Origin: Paraspadella gotoi
Lineage: Eukaryota > Chaetognatha
Assembly (NCBI GenBank): GCA_051294375.1
Contig: JBJCIZ010000239.1
Location: 7,200,180-7,264,179 of the forward strand
DNA: 64,000 nt
Direction: 5' to 3'
Below the pieces are notes generated by a model. That model searched no databases, was not told where the DNA came from, and saw only the letters and a program-made list of their open reading frames with translations. Every line of letters begins with the position of its first letter. Position 1 is the stretch's first letter. Positions 12,901 through 26,140 of this stretch are shown piece by piece. The translations under genes were made by a program, and so were the position numbers.

Positions 12901-15110
12901 GCTAGATTGTATCAGGAGAGAGAGAGTGAGGGAAAGAGTGAGACACCAGCCATTACTCGACATGGAGACGGATAAGATTACATTAACCAATTATTTCATG
13001 GACCGTTAAGAATTTTGTCCTCCTCATATCATTTCATCTCTCTTTCTCTCCTGGTCATATTAGAGAATAAAAGGACAACACATTAATAAACTTGAGATAC
13101 TCTTCCGCCATGTACGATCACTCGCGTCCAGAGAATGTGACACTACGCGATTACTCTCTCGCGATGTCTCCTCCGTCCGCTGTGATCCTCAATCCAGCCC
13201 TTCCAAACCCCCTCCCGCTCCCGTGTCAGTGGTTAACTCCCTTATAGCCTCCCGGATTCGCCTCGTCTGTTTTCTGGTCGAGGGGCACACAGTGCCGGCC
13301 CCCTCCTATATACTGAGTTACATACTTTTACCATGTGAACGAGAATTGTACTATCACTACTAATAATTACTCGTCTCCTCTATTGATCATGTCACAGCCC
13401 AAGTGAGGTGTCGCCAAATAACATATTCTAAGACCTCGTACCAATGAACAGGATGAAATTTGCATACCGCGGAAAATCTAGAGTCTTTATGCGATCGTCA
13501 TAGGTGAGATATAGTGCAAGTAACATCGAAAAAACAACATAAATACAAAGACTTCTTCTTTCCCTATTTGTCTTTTCTTATATTATAAATGAATTAATAC
13601 CATCTGTCATTTATTATGTATATGCAATATATAATTCATAAATAATTAATATGAATAACAATCTCAATTAATCTTAATAATAACTAATCAATCCATTAAA
13701 TCACTTTAATAATTATTATATACCTAAACTGAAAATTCAAATTAATTCAACATATTAAATCTGCCAAATAACACCTTTTATACTCTCAAAATAACACATA
13801 CTAATAATATTCTAATTATATCATAAAGTATAAAAAACTTATAATATAAATATACTCCCAATCAATTAATTCCAATTATAACTCTTAAAAACACCTCAAA
13901 TACGATCTCAGGTGTTATATCACTTCACAAATCTGTCGTCAGGTTGACTTTCGTATCTCCCTTGCTGCGTCAGTGAACCTGACTCATAAAAACGCGAACC
14001 TAGATAATCTACAGGGCCTGATATGAATTTCTTAATTTGGATCAATCAATCATTCAATTTAAACATTGACGTTGGTTCTATCCTCGTTTCATCATATATC
14101 ATCATCTTGTTCGTCATCTCATAGGAAATGGATAAAAAAAACCAAACCCAAGGACCCTCCTAACCTCAATCTCTCCAGGACCAGACACTCCCAGGTGTAT
14201 AATAATCATATTCCTCAATCAATTACCTAAACAAATCAACCTCAAAATCCCATAAACCAAAATAAAGGCAACTCCTCACCCATCCTCCTACAAGTCCTTA
14301 GACCAAATTAAGGTATAATTTTTTAATTCCTGAATGTTAAAAGTGGAAAATGTGGCGTTACCCTGTTCTGGTGTATGAGTGTGTCGTATTGCGGCAACCA
14401 AAGCCATAATGGCCTAATTATATAATAGAATATATTTTTCAAACGTTAACTAAAGCTCGCCTACAAACTGACACAACTCAAAGATGGAAAACCGACAATA
14501 ATAAAGTAAACCAAACCACCAAAAATCAAAAACTATCAGAGCTAACAAATGGGCAGATTTCGCTAAATTAGCAGCCACTCAGAAATATTATGAATCTCCT
14601 CAAACTACACCGTACAGAACTTAATAAATATTTAAATTACCCAAAGATATATATAACGTGCTAGGATTAACCCTATAAAATTCAACTCCTAGGAATCTAA
14701 ACCCCAATTGCTTTAACTCTTACATCTGCATTCACCCAACTACCAACACCCAGACCAACATAAAACTCGCGCGCCATACGACTCCTAACCCAGCCTCTGA
14801 TCCCTAACCTTTCTAATACTGTACATCATTTTAAAGCTTACCAAAAAGATAATAATGTAATAGATATATGATAATATGAATTTAAGCTTAAGATAAGGAT
14901 GGGGGAAATATATCTACTGAGTCTACTTCTTCTCCTCTCAGCTCTCTCTCTCCCTCCCTAACTTACACCGACTGCTGTGCCTTACGGCGTAATTATATAG
15001 TGACTCGACTCGTAGAAATCGCTCTGTTATACGCGCAGAAGGATATGTGAATTGAGCACGCATCTTCACGTCACAAGCTCTATCCTACCATACACTACAA
15101 TACACACTAT
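12901..15110. other. AT-rich sequence; G-poor stretch near 14.1-14.8 kb
   Basis: No gene is visible. 13560-13910 is extremely AT-rich. About 14120-14790 is markedly poor in G on the plus strand, with A/C-rich phrases. Confidence 0.55.
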
Positions 15111-15113
15111 TGC

Positions 15114-15490
15114 GTGTTACGTCCGTGCCTCCTCCTTCCTTTTTCTCTTCCTCCTTCTTCCTCCTCCTTCATTTTCTTCCTCTCTCCTCGCCCTCTGCCT
15201 AAACGCTGTATAATTAGTAATTTAACCATACTTGCGGGAACCATCACCATAATTGCCCTTCCTCCGGCAATCATACGTCTCTCTGTCCTGCCTTACTGAC
15301 ACATACACTCTGCTTGCCATGTCATCCACTTCCTCTACACGCTCCGAATATGAATACTACCAAATACAATCACTACTCCCTCTTTTTCCTCTTTAAGGGA
15401 ACCTTATATCCGTCTCTCCTGTCCTACTCGTCCTCCTTCCGTGCCTCCTCCTCCCATACTATAGCGTTGTCCTCTTCCCTAACTTTATCC
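15114..15490. repeat. Pyrimidine-rich tract
   Basis: C/T-rich sequence giving low-complexity Ser/Leu/Pro frames of 61-73 codons, which are not treated as genes. Confidence 0.6.
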
Positions 15491-16015
15491 TCTGCCCAAC
15501 GTGTAAGTCCTAACATTGGTATACTATTAAGATAATGATATACTATATAGACTCATTACATATAGAAATATATGAATTGAAATATAGAATAAAATAATAA
15601 TGATAAGAATATTAAATATTAATGATATTAACTCGATTATACATTTTGGAAATATTAACAGTAATATCAGTTTGGATTGAGTTGTTTATGGGTGATGACA
15701 GAATATTATTATTTAGTATCTGATATTGACTCCAAGCGATAAACATTCATGAGTAATAGTTTTTAATTACTCTTTTTCGGGGTGGAATCTCGCCGACCGG
15801 GGTGCGTAACTAATGAACAAGCCTTGAGAAGACAATATTGCTACAAAAGACACTAACCCAGGATATTCAGGTAATCACATTAAAAAACATTTATAAGAAA
15901 AAAATAAATGTGAGTGTCGATTAAATGATACGAGTACATTCCAAAGCATTAAATATAGTATAGTAATAGATACGAAACTGAAGTAAAGAATTATAATCTA
16001 CTTCTATAGCTGAGT
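15491..16015. other. No recognisable gene
   Basis: AT-rich sequence without open frames or repeats of note. Confidence 0.55.
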
Positions 16016-16330
16016 AAAGTAAAAAAGTGAAAGGATAAAAAGAAAAATTAACAAGAAAGGGAAGAGAGAACTGGAAAGAACAGAAATAAGAAAAATAAAA
16101 TAGAGTTATACGAGAGAAAAAAGTGGACTAGCAAAGAAGGAGAGGATAAAAAGTGATGTAGACGACAGGAAATATAGGCAAGAGTACAGCGAAGCAAACG
16201 ATGAAGACTGAAAGAAAGAGAAACAATAAGGTATAGACCAATACGACACAGAAGAGACAAAGAATTACCACTAGACTAATAAGCAAAACCAAAAACATCA
16301 AGAAAAAAACGAGCAATCATCTGTAATTAT
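16016..16330. repeat. Purine-rich tract
   Basis: A/G-biased plus strand, followed at 16500-16680 by a C/T-biased block. The two are part of the alternating strand-asymmetric pattern of this region. Confidence 0.6.
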
Positions 16331-18095
16331 AATCCTAACTAACATATGAGAATGATAACTGAGCGACTGAATCTAGTACAAACAAGACTATATTCGAGAG
16401 AATCAACTTTACGATCAAATCATTAAGACAAGCTCATTGATTCTTACAACCAATAATTACACAACAGCCAACAGACTGAAGGCTCCCTGCTCCGACCACT
16501 TAGCTCTCGTCGCGTTCGTCACTTAGCTCATAACCGTCTCTACACTCTCTCTATACGCTACTACCATCGTCTCTCTCATCAATCTCGTCTCTGCTCTCAT
16601 AATAACATCTCTCTTCTTCTCTCTCATAACTCCTTTCTCTCATCCTCCTCTCTCTCTTCTCACTTTACTCATCTGTTATCAATTCTTACAATCAAGTTGA
16701 AGCAAAAATATCTACTAAATGAAATTGCATATCAACACTTTAGCGTACAACTTCCGGTTGTAAGACCAAATATATCTTTTTATAAACTTAAATTTTGAGT
16801 AAATTTAGTTTTTTTGGGTTCTGTCTAATTATCTTCGTTTTCGTGTCGTTTGTGTATTAAAAATATTAAAAAGACACCTCAGCCTTCGGATCGAGGGCCG
16901 ACCAGAACTTACACGCTACAGACTCTTACTCCACATTGAATTCCGAAAGCGAGCAGCATGAGACGGGGAGGAATAAAAAAAAGACCATACGATCGAGAAG
17001 GGGAGTAGAAGGGGGGATCAACTGGGAAACATGAAGGAATGGGGTAAAAAGAAAGAGTACCCAAGATCGATTTAAAATATTGACTCGGTTCGAAACCTTT
17101 AATAAATAATAATAGCTCTATATACATGCAGTATATACACTGAAATATCTTGCAAGAAGCAGAGAATACGGTTAAATCGAATACATACATTTACAAAAAA
17201 GAGCTAATATTACAAAGTACGCATAGTATAGAAATTTACAGTCAACATAATTTATTAACATAATATATATACTCTAAATCTATCAAAGCCTAAAATACTA
17301 AATACCGAATTTTAGGTATAGAGAACTGGGGGTTATTGGATAATAAGATCCAGGATGTCTTCATGTGCAACAGAATACAATTTCATGTTATCTCCAAAGA
17401 TACGATCACACATGGAGTAAAATAATTGTATAAGTCAAGCTGTAAGAACAGCCGTCATTACTACCGACCACCCGGTACACCGATAATGACCACCAACTCA
17501 TACATACTAATAGTGACAATACTAGTAAAAGCGGCTGTTCAACGGAACAGAGACTCACTTATTACATGAAATCATTGTCCTGAAGAATTCGATTATAAAT
17601 GACAGAACTTGAAGTAACTTTCTCATTCTTCTATCACAAACTGCTACTTATAAGCTCCATTACATATTTCTAACAATAATACAGACTAAACAAATTAGGT
17701 AACTCTATCTCTAATTTGGTACTTATTAAGAATTATCTTTCCTGAACGCTAAATTTCGCCTTCAGTACTATTCTCTACACCGAATTCCTCTATCCCGTCT
17801 TCCTCCCAACTAACATCCTTAACCCGCATATCGCTGTCTCAACCTTAGCTGGGCGTTATGGGCCGTACAATCCATGACATGTTACGCGCATCCTTCGTGT
17901 TGCCCTCAATTCTGGCGATTCTAATCCCTAGCTTTATTCCTCCTTCTCACTTCACGTCAACTATAGCCCAATTTTCCAATGCTTGCCTCGAACTTTCCAA
18001 ATAGATGATTTGTCAGTCCATTGCAGGAGAAAAAAACGACCGTTACCGCAGAGCTAGTCTCGGCAATGCTGCCCAGTCTCTCACTGGAGTAAAGG
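16331..18095. other. No recognisable gene
   Basis: Contains the CT-rich block at 16500-16680 and otherwise AT-rich sequence. A 93-codon minus frame at 16909-17190 has no recognisable motif. Confidence 0.5.
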
Positions 18096-18099
18096 TACT

Positions 18100-18425
18100 G
18101 TAATTTAAATTTATCTCCGTCTCTCACTATCAGATGTCCAACTCTTACTACGCTCTCTCCTCACTGTCTCCCCTCTCTCATACATCTCCTCTGCTCTCTC
18201 TTTACATCCTCTCTCATCTCTCCAGTTCCTACTTCCATCAAGTATTTCTTCTCCTTAAAGGAGATCCAATGCCTCCATGAAATATAGAAAGAAAAGGACA
18301 TCGCGACACCCACGATCAATATATGGAGAAACGAGAGACGAGAGAGAGAGAAGAGAGGGAGAGAGAGGATGAGTAGAGAGAGACGGAGACGAGTAAGAGA
18401 CGGAGAGAAGGAGACGTCATAGATG
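18100..18425. repeat. Facing pyrimidine and purine blocks
   Basis: A CTCTC-rich block (18115-18240) is followed by a GAGAG-rich block (18320-18420). The two are imperfectly self-complementary and could fold back on one another. The 91-codon minus frame across them is low complexity at both ends. Confidence 0.6.
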
Positions 18426-19205
18426 AGGTCGTCCATGCAGTGCGAGTAAAGCTGGTAATAACAGTCAAGATCGGCATCAGGCTTAACTTAAAATATTCTC
18501 CACACGGACTTCAATCAAATTACTGTCGATCGGGACGCAGGTAACAAGGCCAAAGAATTCGGGCTCTTCCTGAGTCGGACTTAGATGGGTGAAAGGCCAA
18601 GATTTGCCCATTCTCAGTGCGAAGAAGGCAAGTACTGGCTCATTTATCCGGTAGACGTTAAAAGCCAAGTACATGTGGTGTTAGTTCAGTACCGGATGAA
18701 AGCCAGAGACTTGGCTGTGGCATCGTGTAAGGAAACGGAGAATGCACCGGAACGAACGAGTCCATATGACTTGAGTGCGTGTTCTGGAAAATAGGTCCTA
18801 GGATGATGTTCTTGGACACATAGTCTTTTGGTGACTTAGTCGAGCTATGTGCAGGCATATAATTATCAAGGGAGGATGAATACATTTCTGGCGATTAGTG
18901 TATTGCTGAATGCATCCGACGTAGAGTCAATCAAAACAAGGGCTGTGAGCCCTACTTCATTAGTTAAATATACCTATTCTCCAAAAATACGAACATATAC
19001 GAATTAAGAGGGACGCGATATTATTTTATTTAATAATCATTAATCATTCGTATCTAAATGACATGATATTTAATGTTGCATCACACTGTTTCTACTGTAA
19101 TACTCACACTTATTCATTATTGTCTCACCTGTCGTAGAAATCCCAGGAATCTGCATTTCTGGCCTCGGAACGGAGACTTGAATATCGTGCGTCATATAGA
19201 AGAGT
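18426..19205. other. No recognisable gene
   Basis: Overlapping frames of 60-76 codons on both strands at 18483-18885 have no family motif and no splice context. Confidence 0.45.
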
Positions 19206-19208
19206 CTC

Positions 19209-19259
19209 ATCTCATTCATACTCCTCCTCTCTCTGCTCTCTCTGCTCTCTCTCCTCTCT

Positions 19260-19293
<34 letters not shown>

Positions 19294-19299
19294 CTCTCT
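19209..19299. repeat. (CT)n microsatellite
   Basis: Nearly pure CT/CTCTT repeat of about 90 bases. Confidence 0.9.
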
Positions 19300-19454
19300 A
19301 TAACGGTCGGCGAAAAAACAGAAGGCCGAAGTTGGGGACGCACAACCTCCGCCAAAACTACCCACGCTGTTGGCTACTGACCAGCAAAAGCAAACTCGAT
19401 ATAATATTCTAGTCATGGTATGACGAAAGAACATAAAGTTCTTTCTTTTACCGG

Positions 19455-19890
19455 ATAATGACGCGGACGACGAGCGACGACGACCGTCGACGGCAGCGAC
19501 GGGAACGACTGAAATAACAGAATCCTACACCATAAACAAACAAAAACTCAAATTATACCTGCGACATAATAAGCCGATTGAAAATGGACCGGGCAGAGTG
19601 ACCTCTGCGAACGACTTCAGCCGACGCCGGTACGAATTAAACAATCTGACATGGACTGACATAAGTAACGAGGACTGACTACGAACGACGACGACGACGA
19701 CGTGACGGAGCGGACGAAAATAATACTAAGTAAACTAATAAACACAGAGCAGTATAAAGAGCACAAAAGTACAAAAAAACGAACTATAAGCTGACGTGTA
19801 ATAAGAATACACGCAATGTGGAATAATGACGAGTCGGGCGACCGACGAGCCGGACGACGACGACTCGACTCGACGACGACGACGACTTAA
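19455..19890. repeat. GAC-rich triplet region
   Basis: Scattered runs of GAC/CGA triplets (19460-19510, 19684-19710, 19850-19886) separated by less regular sequence. The clearest is the final CGACGACGACGAC run. Confidence 0.7.
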
Positions 19891-20595
19891 ATAAATGGAT
19901 ATGAGACACTTTTGTCTCGGTCAGTGCGGTCTTGTCTTTCCTTGTGTGTCTTTTTTGTTATTTTGTGAGTCTGATCTGTCTGTCCCACTTACCTTCATCA
20001 TCATAAATTCTTCAATATCATCATCATTTATCATCATCTCTATTCTCGTCATCATCTTTTCTTCATCTCACATCATTTGTCGTCTGGCCGAAGGTGAAGA
20101 GACGAAAAAGTAAACGTTACCGGAAAAAAAGCAAGAGATGCCGGAATTCGGTGGTAAGTGGTGCTTTGGCGCGAAAAAAAATTGGGCTTGAGGAGATTTT
20201 TAAAAACTTTTGTTATTTGTTTAATAGAATATAAAATACATAATAAATTTCCCTGAAAATTGATAAAATGAGTAGAGATAGAAGAGAGACTTTACGGTTC
20301 GAATCCTTTATGTTGTTGATAACAAATAATAATTAGAATACTCAGTAAGAGCCAAAAAAAAAATGTAAATAGACTAGTATTTCTCACGATTATTTGAACG
20401 GCTTAGAAGAAAAAGATAGGAATAAATATATAGTTAAGAAGAAATAAAGAAATATAATATAAATAATAAAAAATAATATTAGTGAATAAAGAATAAAAAA
20501 AAGAATGGAAAAAGAAATTTAAAAAAAAAACAGAGAATGTAATAAATAATACAAATAAATTAAATAAAACAAGAAGAAAATAAAAGACAATTCAG
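19891..20595. other. No recognisable gene
   Basis: A short 72-codon frame at the left edge is Ser/Ile-rich over an ATCATC-rich stretch. The remainder is A-rich. Confidence 0.5.
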
Positions 20596-21110
20596 GTCAG
20601 TGAACAATAACAAAAAACTAAGGCAGAAAGAGATAGAGTACGAGAGACAGCAAGAGCACGGCAGGGGCGTCACCAAAGATACAAAAAATATAATAAGAAG
20701 CCAGCCGGAGCAGGAAGCCACTGACGACAAAGGTGAGACCCCCACTGGCCGGCAGGAAGAACAATACCGACGGAAAAAACGGTGCAACCAGTCGGTGTGG
20801 ATGAACAACATCCGCAGTACGGCCCTCCCGCCGCATGCACCAAAGGCACAAAACACAGGGCTAGCCGCAAGCCGAAATAATAAGACATAAATAATGTCGT
20901 GCACGGGACGCCGTGACGGGCGATGCGCCCGGCCCCATAAATATAAAGACGTAGGTCGTACGCCAAGGGTCGCCCCGTGGGTGAAAGAACGAGCACTCCC
21001 TTGAACAAAGGGGCGGCGCGGCCGCCCACGCTATCACGCCGGCCGCCCATCGAGAAGAGACAGCCGCTCACACGTGTAAGCGACCACAAAGCGGCCGCGC
21101 CCGAAAGATT
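20596..21110. other. GC-rich island in A-rich surroundings
   Basis: 20640-21110 is much richer in G and C than its neighbours and gives overlapping frames of 77-139 codons on both strands. None shows a motif, a splice site or a convincing start. The plus-strand frame at 20600-20890 is Lys/Arg/Gln-rich. A degraded coding remnant or transferred segment is possible but unsupported. Confidence 0.35.
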
Positions 21111-21949
21111 AAAATATATAAAGAGAATATATTTAAACGCCAGAAAATAACAAGCCCTACCCCAAATAAATACATATAAATAATAAAAATAATAACAATT
21201 ATAATAATTAAGAGAACATAAATCGACTGATCAGCCACCGTACGACAGATATAGATATAACAAAAAAAGAACACTGCAACATATAAAGGATAGAAGAATA
21301 ATAATACGCCACCGAGCGCCGGGGGATAAAACATATAAATAAGAATAATACATATTACAACTGCAAAAGCAATATCAACAGGCTGCCGGCCAAGAATCCA
21401 AGTCCGCACCAGATTCCGCAAAATAAAGAATTAAAAGAAACTATAACGAAAATTTTAAAATTAAAAAAAATTTAAGAAAAATCGGGTAGAAACTAGAGTT
21501 AGGCAAACAAATTCAATACATTGGCATCATTCCTTAATGTATTTCTTGGATAATAGCATGTGTTCAGGGTACTGTCGGCTATATCTTCACTTTGTAGCTA
21601 TTTCTCGGATGAATATTCTTCCAAGGCTCATTCTCTACTAGTGAACCATTATGCAAGATAGAATCTTTTTTAAAGGAATCATTTTAAATCCGAGTAAGTA
21701 CTATAACTGAATACAAATTCTTGTCGCACAACCGATGGACGTACCACAGTAAAGTAACACACAAGTAATACTAAAAACTTAAATATAAGAGAAAAATCAG
21801 TAAGAACCGCTTTTTACTGTAAAACATTCCGTACAACATTGTTACTATGAAGCAACAAAAAATTAAATTTACTTGTGGAATGTTTTTTGTAATAGACGGA
21901 AATTAAAAAAACCCCGGGGTTATTAAAAAGATATATTTTTTTTCCCCAT
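21111..21949. other. AT-rich sequence, no gene
   Basis: Nothing recognisable up to the assembly gap. Confidence 0.55.
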
Positions 21950-21974
21950 NNNNNNNNNNNNNNNNNNNNNNNNN
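21950..21974. other. Assembly gap (25 N)
   Basis: Fixed-length run of 25 N, the same length as the gap at 59620-59644, which suggests a scaffolder placeholder of unknown true size. Confidence 0.95.
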
Positions 21975-22600
21975 TTCCAATAAAAACCAAAAAACGAGAA
22001 TTTTTGGATTAATCCTTTTCGGATATTATCAGTTATTTTTTTTGGCAGTATTAATTAAAACCCCCAAAATATTGCTTTTTTATTCGGACGTTTGCCAGCG
22101 ATTTTAGTTATTTTCTATAAACTTTGGGAATAAACATTTGAGAATAAGGAATAGAATATAAGGCCTTATTTTCCCAGAACGCCCTATTTTATCTTAAATT
22201 CGGAATTAGGTTAATTTTTTTAGTTAGATATTAAGTTAGTGGTAAGGGTACGACTCAAAAACTGGCGTGGAAAATCCATCAAGAGCATTCAGGGAATATG
22301 TGATATTCGTTTTCTCCACTAAGAAACTTTGCAGGTATCAGGAACTTTCAAAAATGCATGTTATTTCTGGGAGCTCTAATATGGAATATATATAACAAAC
22401 TAGAAAGAAGCAATGAAGGAGAAATGAAAATTGTAAAACGAAATGTAGAAAATAAAACGTAAAGAGAAGTGAAGACGAAATTTCTCAAAAAACCCACATC
22501 ACTCAAAAAAAGTTAAAAAACTTGTCGCTCGACAATCGATTCCAATTATTCCCTATAAAACACAACAAAACAAAAGAACAGAGAAGGGAGACGGTTCAGC
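21975..22600. other. AT-rich sequence, no gene
   Basis: Nothing recognisable before the CTTT array. Confidence 0.55.
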
Positions 22601-22603
22601 CCT

Positions 22604-22614
22604 CTTTCTTTCTT

Positions 22615-22709
<95 letters not shown>

Positions 22710-22711
22710 CT
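22604..22711. repeat. (CTTT)n microsatellite
   Basis: About 25 tandem CTTT tetranucleotides, nearly perfect. The repetitive Phe-Leu-Ser and Lys-Glu-Arg frames across it are artefacts. Confidence 0.97.
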
Positions 22712-22797
22712 CTAACTCTCTCTCCCTCATAATCCCCAGGGAGATTAACTGACAAAGAGTCCGAACTTTGGGAATTTCGCTTCCAAATGACAAAAAA

Positions 22798-22834
<37 letters not shown>
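22798..22834. repeat. (GAC)n microsatellite
   Basis: About 12 perfect GAC triplets. Confidence 0.95.
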
Positions 22835-22835
<1 letters not shown>

Positions 22836-23269
22836 AGAATTAATATAAATAACAATAAGTCATAACTTTATTTAGAATCTCAATTCGTAACATCGTGACA
22901 CAAAGACTTTGTAAATCGTATCGTGGGCGACATAATGTAACACTATTTTCACAAAGCGCCATATTTTTGTTTCTATTCTCCAAAATTATTTTTTTACCCA
23001 AATATTTAATGCTAATCTCTTACCATTTACTTGACCCTATCTTTAGACTTATTCATTAACCCTAATACCTCACTTTAATCTATTACCTAACCCTAATCAT
23101 AAACATAACCACTGACTTTATCCCTGAATAATCTCTATGTACCATACCAGTAACCTAATGTTTAAGTTTTAAAAAAAAATGAACATAATGAAAACATAAT
23201 GAAATAAATTTGAAAAATGGCGCTTTTGGAAGAGATTAGGATCAACGGCGATTGAATGGAACTTTTTTA
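22835..23269. other. No recognisable gene
   Basis: AT-rich sequence containing CCCTAAC/CCCTAAT-like phrases near 23030-23130. They are not tandem and are not a telomeric array. Confidence 0.5.
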
Positions 23270-23293
23270 CCCTTGCCTGTTTCTCTTTCTCTT

Positions 23294-23330
<37 letters not shown>

Positions 23331-23486
23331 TCATTCTTCAAAATTACCTTTAATGTTTATATCAACCCCTGTCAGCCAAAATAAATCTATCCTTCTCCCA
23401 GCGCGGCGCAAGTGTGCCGCCCGTTCATCCGGGCGCCCTTGACAGTTTCTTTTTGCTGCGACCGCATTCTATTTTTAGACTGACTC

Positions 23487-23528
<42 letters not shown>

Positions 23529-23750
23529 CTCCTTTTCTCTCTCTCTTCACACATCCATTCATGTCCTTGCGCCGAATTCAGAGGATTCTCTTTTGGACAA
23601 AAACGCGCATAAACGAATCATGGCTGGGAGAGAAGAGAGAGAGCAGAGAGAAGAGAGAGAGAGAGATGAGATTAGAGAACAGGATGAGAGAGATGCAGAC
23701 CACGAGAAGAGACAGAGATTTCTCGCCAGGAGCGAGAGATATATGATAAA
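23270..23750. repeat. CT and GA microsatellite cluster
   Basis: CT-rich arrays at 23280-23330 and 23486-23545 are followed by a GA-rich array at 23626-23740. They face each other and can pair. Frames across the region are low complexity. Confidence 0.8.
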
Positions 23751-24820
23751 CAAAAACTAAAGAGAAACAGTTTCCAAAAACGCTACTTCAGTGTTTTTTT
23801 TAAGTTATCCGGAACAAAAAGAAACGAAAACGAACAAAAACTGAATCGCTCGGTAAGAAGATAACCAATGAAATTACTATTGCAAAAAAATACCAATGAT
23901 TAATCTAACTGTGATATTCTTCGATATTGTATATACAACTAGATTACTGCTTATCGATTATGACAAGTCTTGGCTATTGGCCCATAATAGGAAAAAGTTA
24001 TACCGACATTTTTCCGGTTTAAGAGCAAAGAAAAGGTTAATTTAAGATCAAATTATCGTTAAAATCGACATTTACCGGAGTAGTATGCTATATAGTAAAC
24101 CGTGAAGAGAGAGAGAGAGAGAGATGAGAGAGATGAGAGAAGAGAGAGGAGAGAAGAGATGAGAGAAGAGCAGGCATCGGACTGCTACTCTCTCTCCTGT
24201 TCGCTACATAAAATCAGGGTCTCTCCTCCGACTTATCAACTCCTCATTTGAGCATTTCACACGGTTCTCCCGATGATCGATGCATGATGATGGTATAATA
24301 TACGCCCACCACAGCGTCTGACATGATGCATATCCCTACTTCTTGGCGCATGGCGAAGAGCGACAAGAGGATCATGGAGGATGATCTGGAATACTGAGGA
24401 TGAGCTATGGATGGCTGATAAGTGATGTCGGGAGGAAAAAAACCTCTATTTTTCCCTTAAAACATTCGTCTTAAAAGGATATGTATCCCCTGTACAGATC
24501 GCACGTCAACATACTATTAGCTATTATGCGTAACTATCAATGTTTTATTATCGCTGCAGCACTCGATAAGCATAGTATAATTAAGAGAGAAATTTTGTTT
24601 GTATACATATACACAGTTCATCTGTTCTCATAAAAATCACCAAATTCGTGTACTTGTAAGCAAAACAAATCCCTGAAGCTATTTCAACGCAACGAACGAA
24701 AAGCTCGAATATCACAATCAGTTATAAAAACAGAGCTAATGATTCGAGTATGGCGATAAACGCCAACGTGGAATGAAGTTAGATACACTTGAAGTATCGG
24801 GTCATGTAACAACGCGAACC
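23751..24820. other. No recognisable gene; GA-rich array inside
   Basis: Contains a GA-rich array at about 24105-24175. The rest has no supported feature and lies just past the stop codon of the kelch exon on the minus strand, so it could include its 3' untranslated region. Confidence 0.5.
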
Positions 24821-25300
24821 CTATTGAGTCACTTTCTCTTCATCATAAATCTTGATTTTGATGATTTTTGTCGTTGTTTCGCCCCCAAATACATTAAACC
24901 TTTCCATCAAGAAAAACCCTGATGATTCAAATTGAAAAGTTCCTAGGTAGAGAGAATCATTCTTTCGTTTCTGCGTCGAAGATCCAAGTTGCGTGAGTTG
25001 CTCTGTCTTGCTGCCTCCGATGATAATAAAGTGACGCTGAGAGAGATCGCGCGTCAGAGATATCGCTACAGAGGCGACGGTTTTGAGTCGAAGAGAATTT
25101 CGGTCCAACTCGTTCCATTTCGTATCGTAAGCAACGCACAGTGTCATTAAGAGGATAATCACTGACTCCCCCAAAGATGTAAACCTTTTCCTTTAGTTTG
25201 GCGACGCCCATCCTTTCTCTTGGCGTCGGTCGACGTCCTTTGGTTTCGTCGAACCAACGAGAGAAAGTCGGGGAAAATCGTAGCAGTTGGTTTGTGCAAC
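24821..25300 (-). CDS. Kelch-repeat protein, 3'-terminal exon (one frameshift)
   Basis: On the minus strand a T-rich acceptor ending TTTTTTTAG at 25301 opens an exon that begins GT TGC ACA, i.e. after a phase-1 intron. It reads CTNQLLRF, then a kelch blade with RMGVAKLKEKVYIFGG, then after one frame slip near 25150 AYDTKWNEL, ASVAISL, HFIIIGG and finally RFNVFGGE before a TAG at 24821. Kelch blades carry a Gly-Gly doublet after a hydrophobic strand and a later Tyr/Trp pair, both visible here; the family forms beta-propellers for protein binding. The start phase matches the end of the exon at 35990-36171, so these are probably consecutive exons. The frameshift is likely a base-calling error, but a pseudogene cannot be excluded. 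Confidence 0.75.
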
Positions 25301-26087
25301 CTAAAAAAATAAATAATAATATTTAAAAAATATCACTCTTTATATTAAATAAAATATTCCTATACATTGAAGAGACAGTGATAATTGTTATGTGTTAGTG
25401 ACAGAACCGTTCAATATAAGCAGTCCCTGAGCTTCGGATCAGGCTGTAACACCGTGTTACAGGCGGGTTAAGCGCCCCGTTTAGAGTTCCGATAACCGTT
25501 AACAGTTTTATAATTAATAATAGTTAATAATTTTAACTTAACCGTTAATATATTTATTTTAACGGTTAAATTCGGTTAAATTTCAAGTATTATTTTTGTT
25601 ATTTTTTGTTAGGAAAACTTTGATTTTTTAAGAGAAAAGTTTTTTTCCTGTCCTCTCTTATTCTCCTTTCCTTTTCCTGTCTCTTCTACATTTTTCCCTT
25701 TTTTTTCCTTTCTTATTTTTAACCCTTTTATTCTTTTTTCTATCCTAATCTCTTATCGTTTTTTCGGCCCTTCCAGTATTTTTTTAATTACTTTCTCCTA
25801 ATTGTTTTCGTTTTTCCTTTCAGCTAATTTTATACATCAAAGAATATTTTGAAATATAATATGCATCTGCATATATTATTTTGCAAATTAAATTCTTACA
25901 TGCAATAATATTCTATTTTGCTAATAAAAAAATTAAATAATCTTTTTAATTTTACTTTTTCTCACTTTTTTTTCCCTTTTTGAAATGAACAAAGAAGTAA
26001 ATAAAATAAAACCGAATTAATTAAAAAAAAACTAAAATTTATTAGAAAACATTATGCGATAATCCTTTCTTTTTCGTTGTTTATAGG
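25301..26087. other. Intron sequence with dispersed-repeat fragments
   Basis: 25370-25420 shares GAAGAGACAGTGATAATT and ACAGAACCGTT with 34915-34950. 25490-25585 is rich in AACGGTTAA-type motifs also present at 34510-34590. This is a partial copy of the dispersed repeat found in the left palindrome arm. The rest is T-rich, without genes. Confidence 0.6.
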
Positions 26088-26140
26088 TATTAGAGAGAGC
26101 AAAGAATTTTGAATTTTAACAACGATTTTTATTAATAGTT

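Noticed and set aside
22522-22793. Frames repeating FFLS or KERK
   Set aside because: Direct translations of a (CTTT)n microsatellite.
23030-23130. Possible telomere-like CCCTAA repeats
   Set aside because: Only scattered non-tandem phrases, no array.
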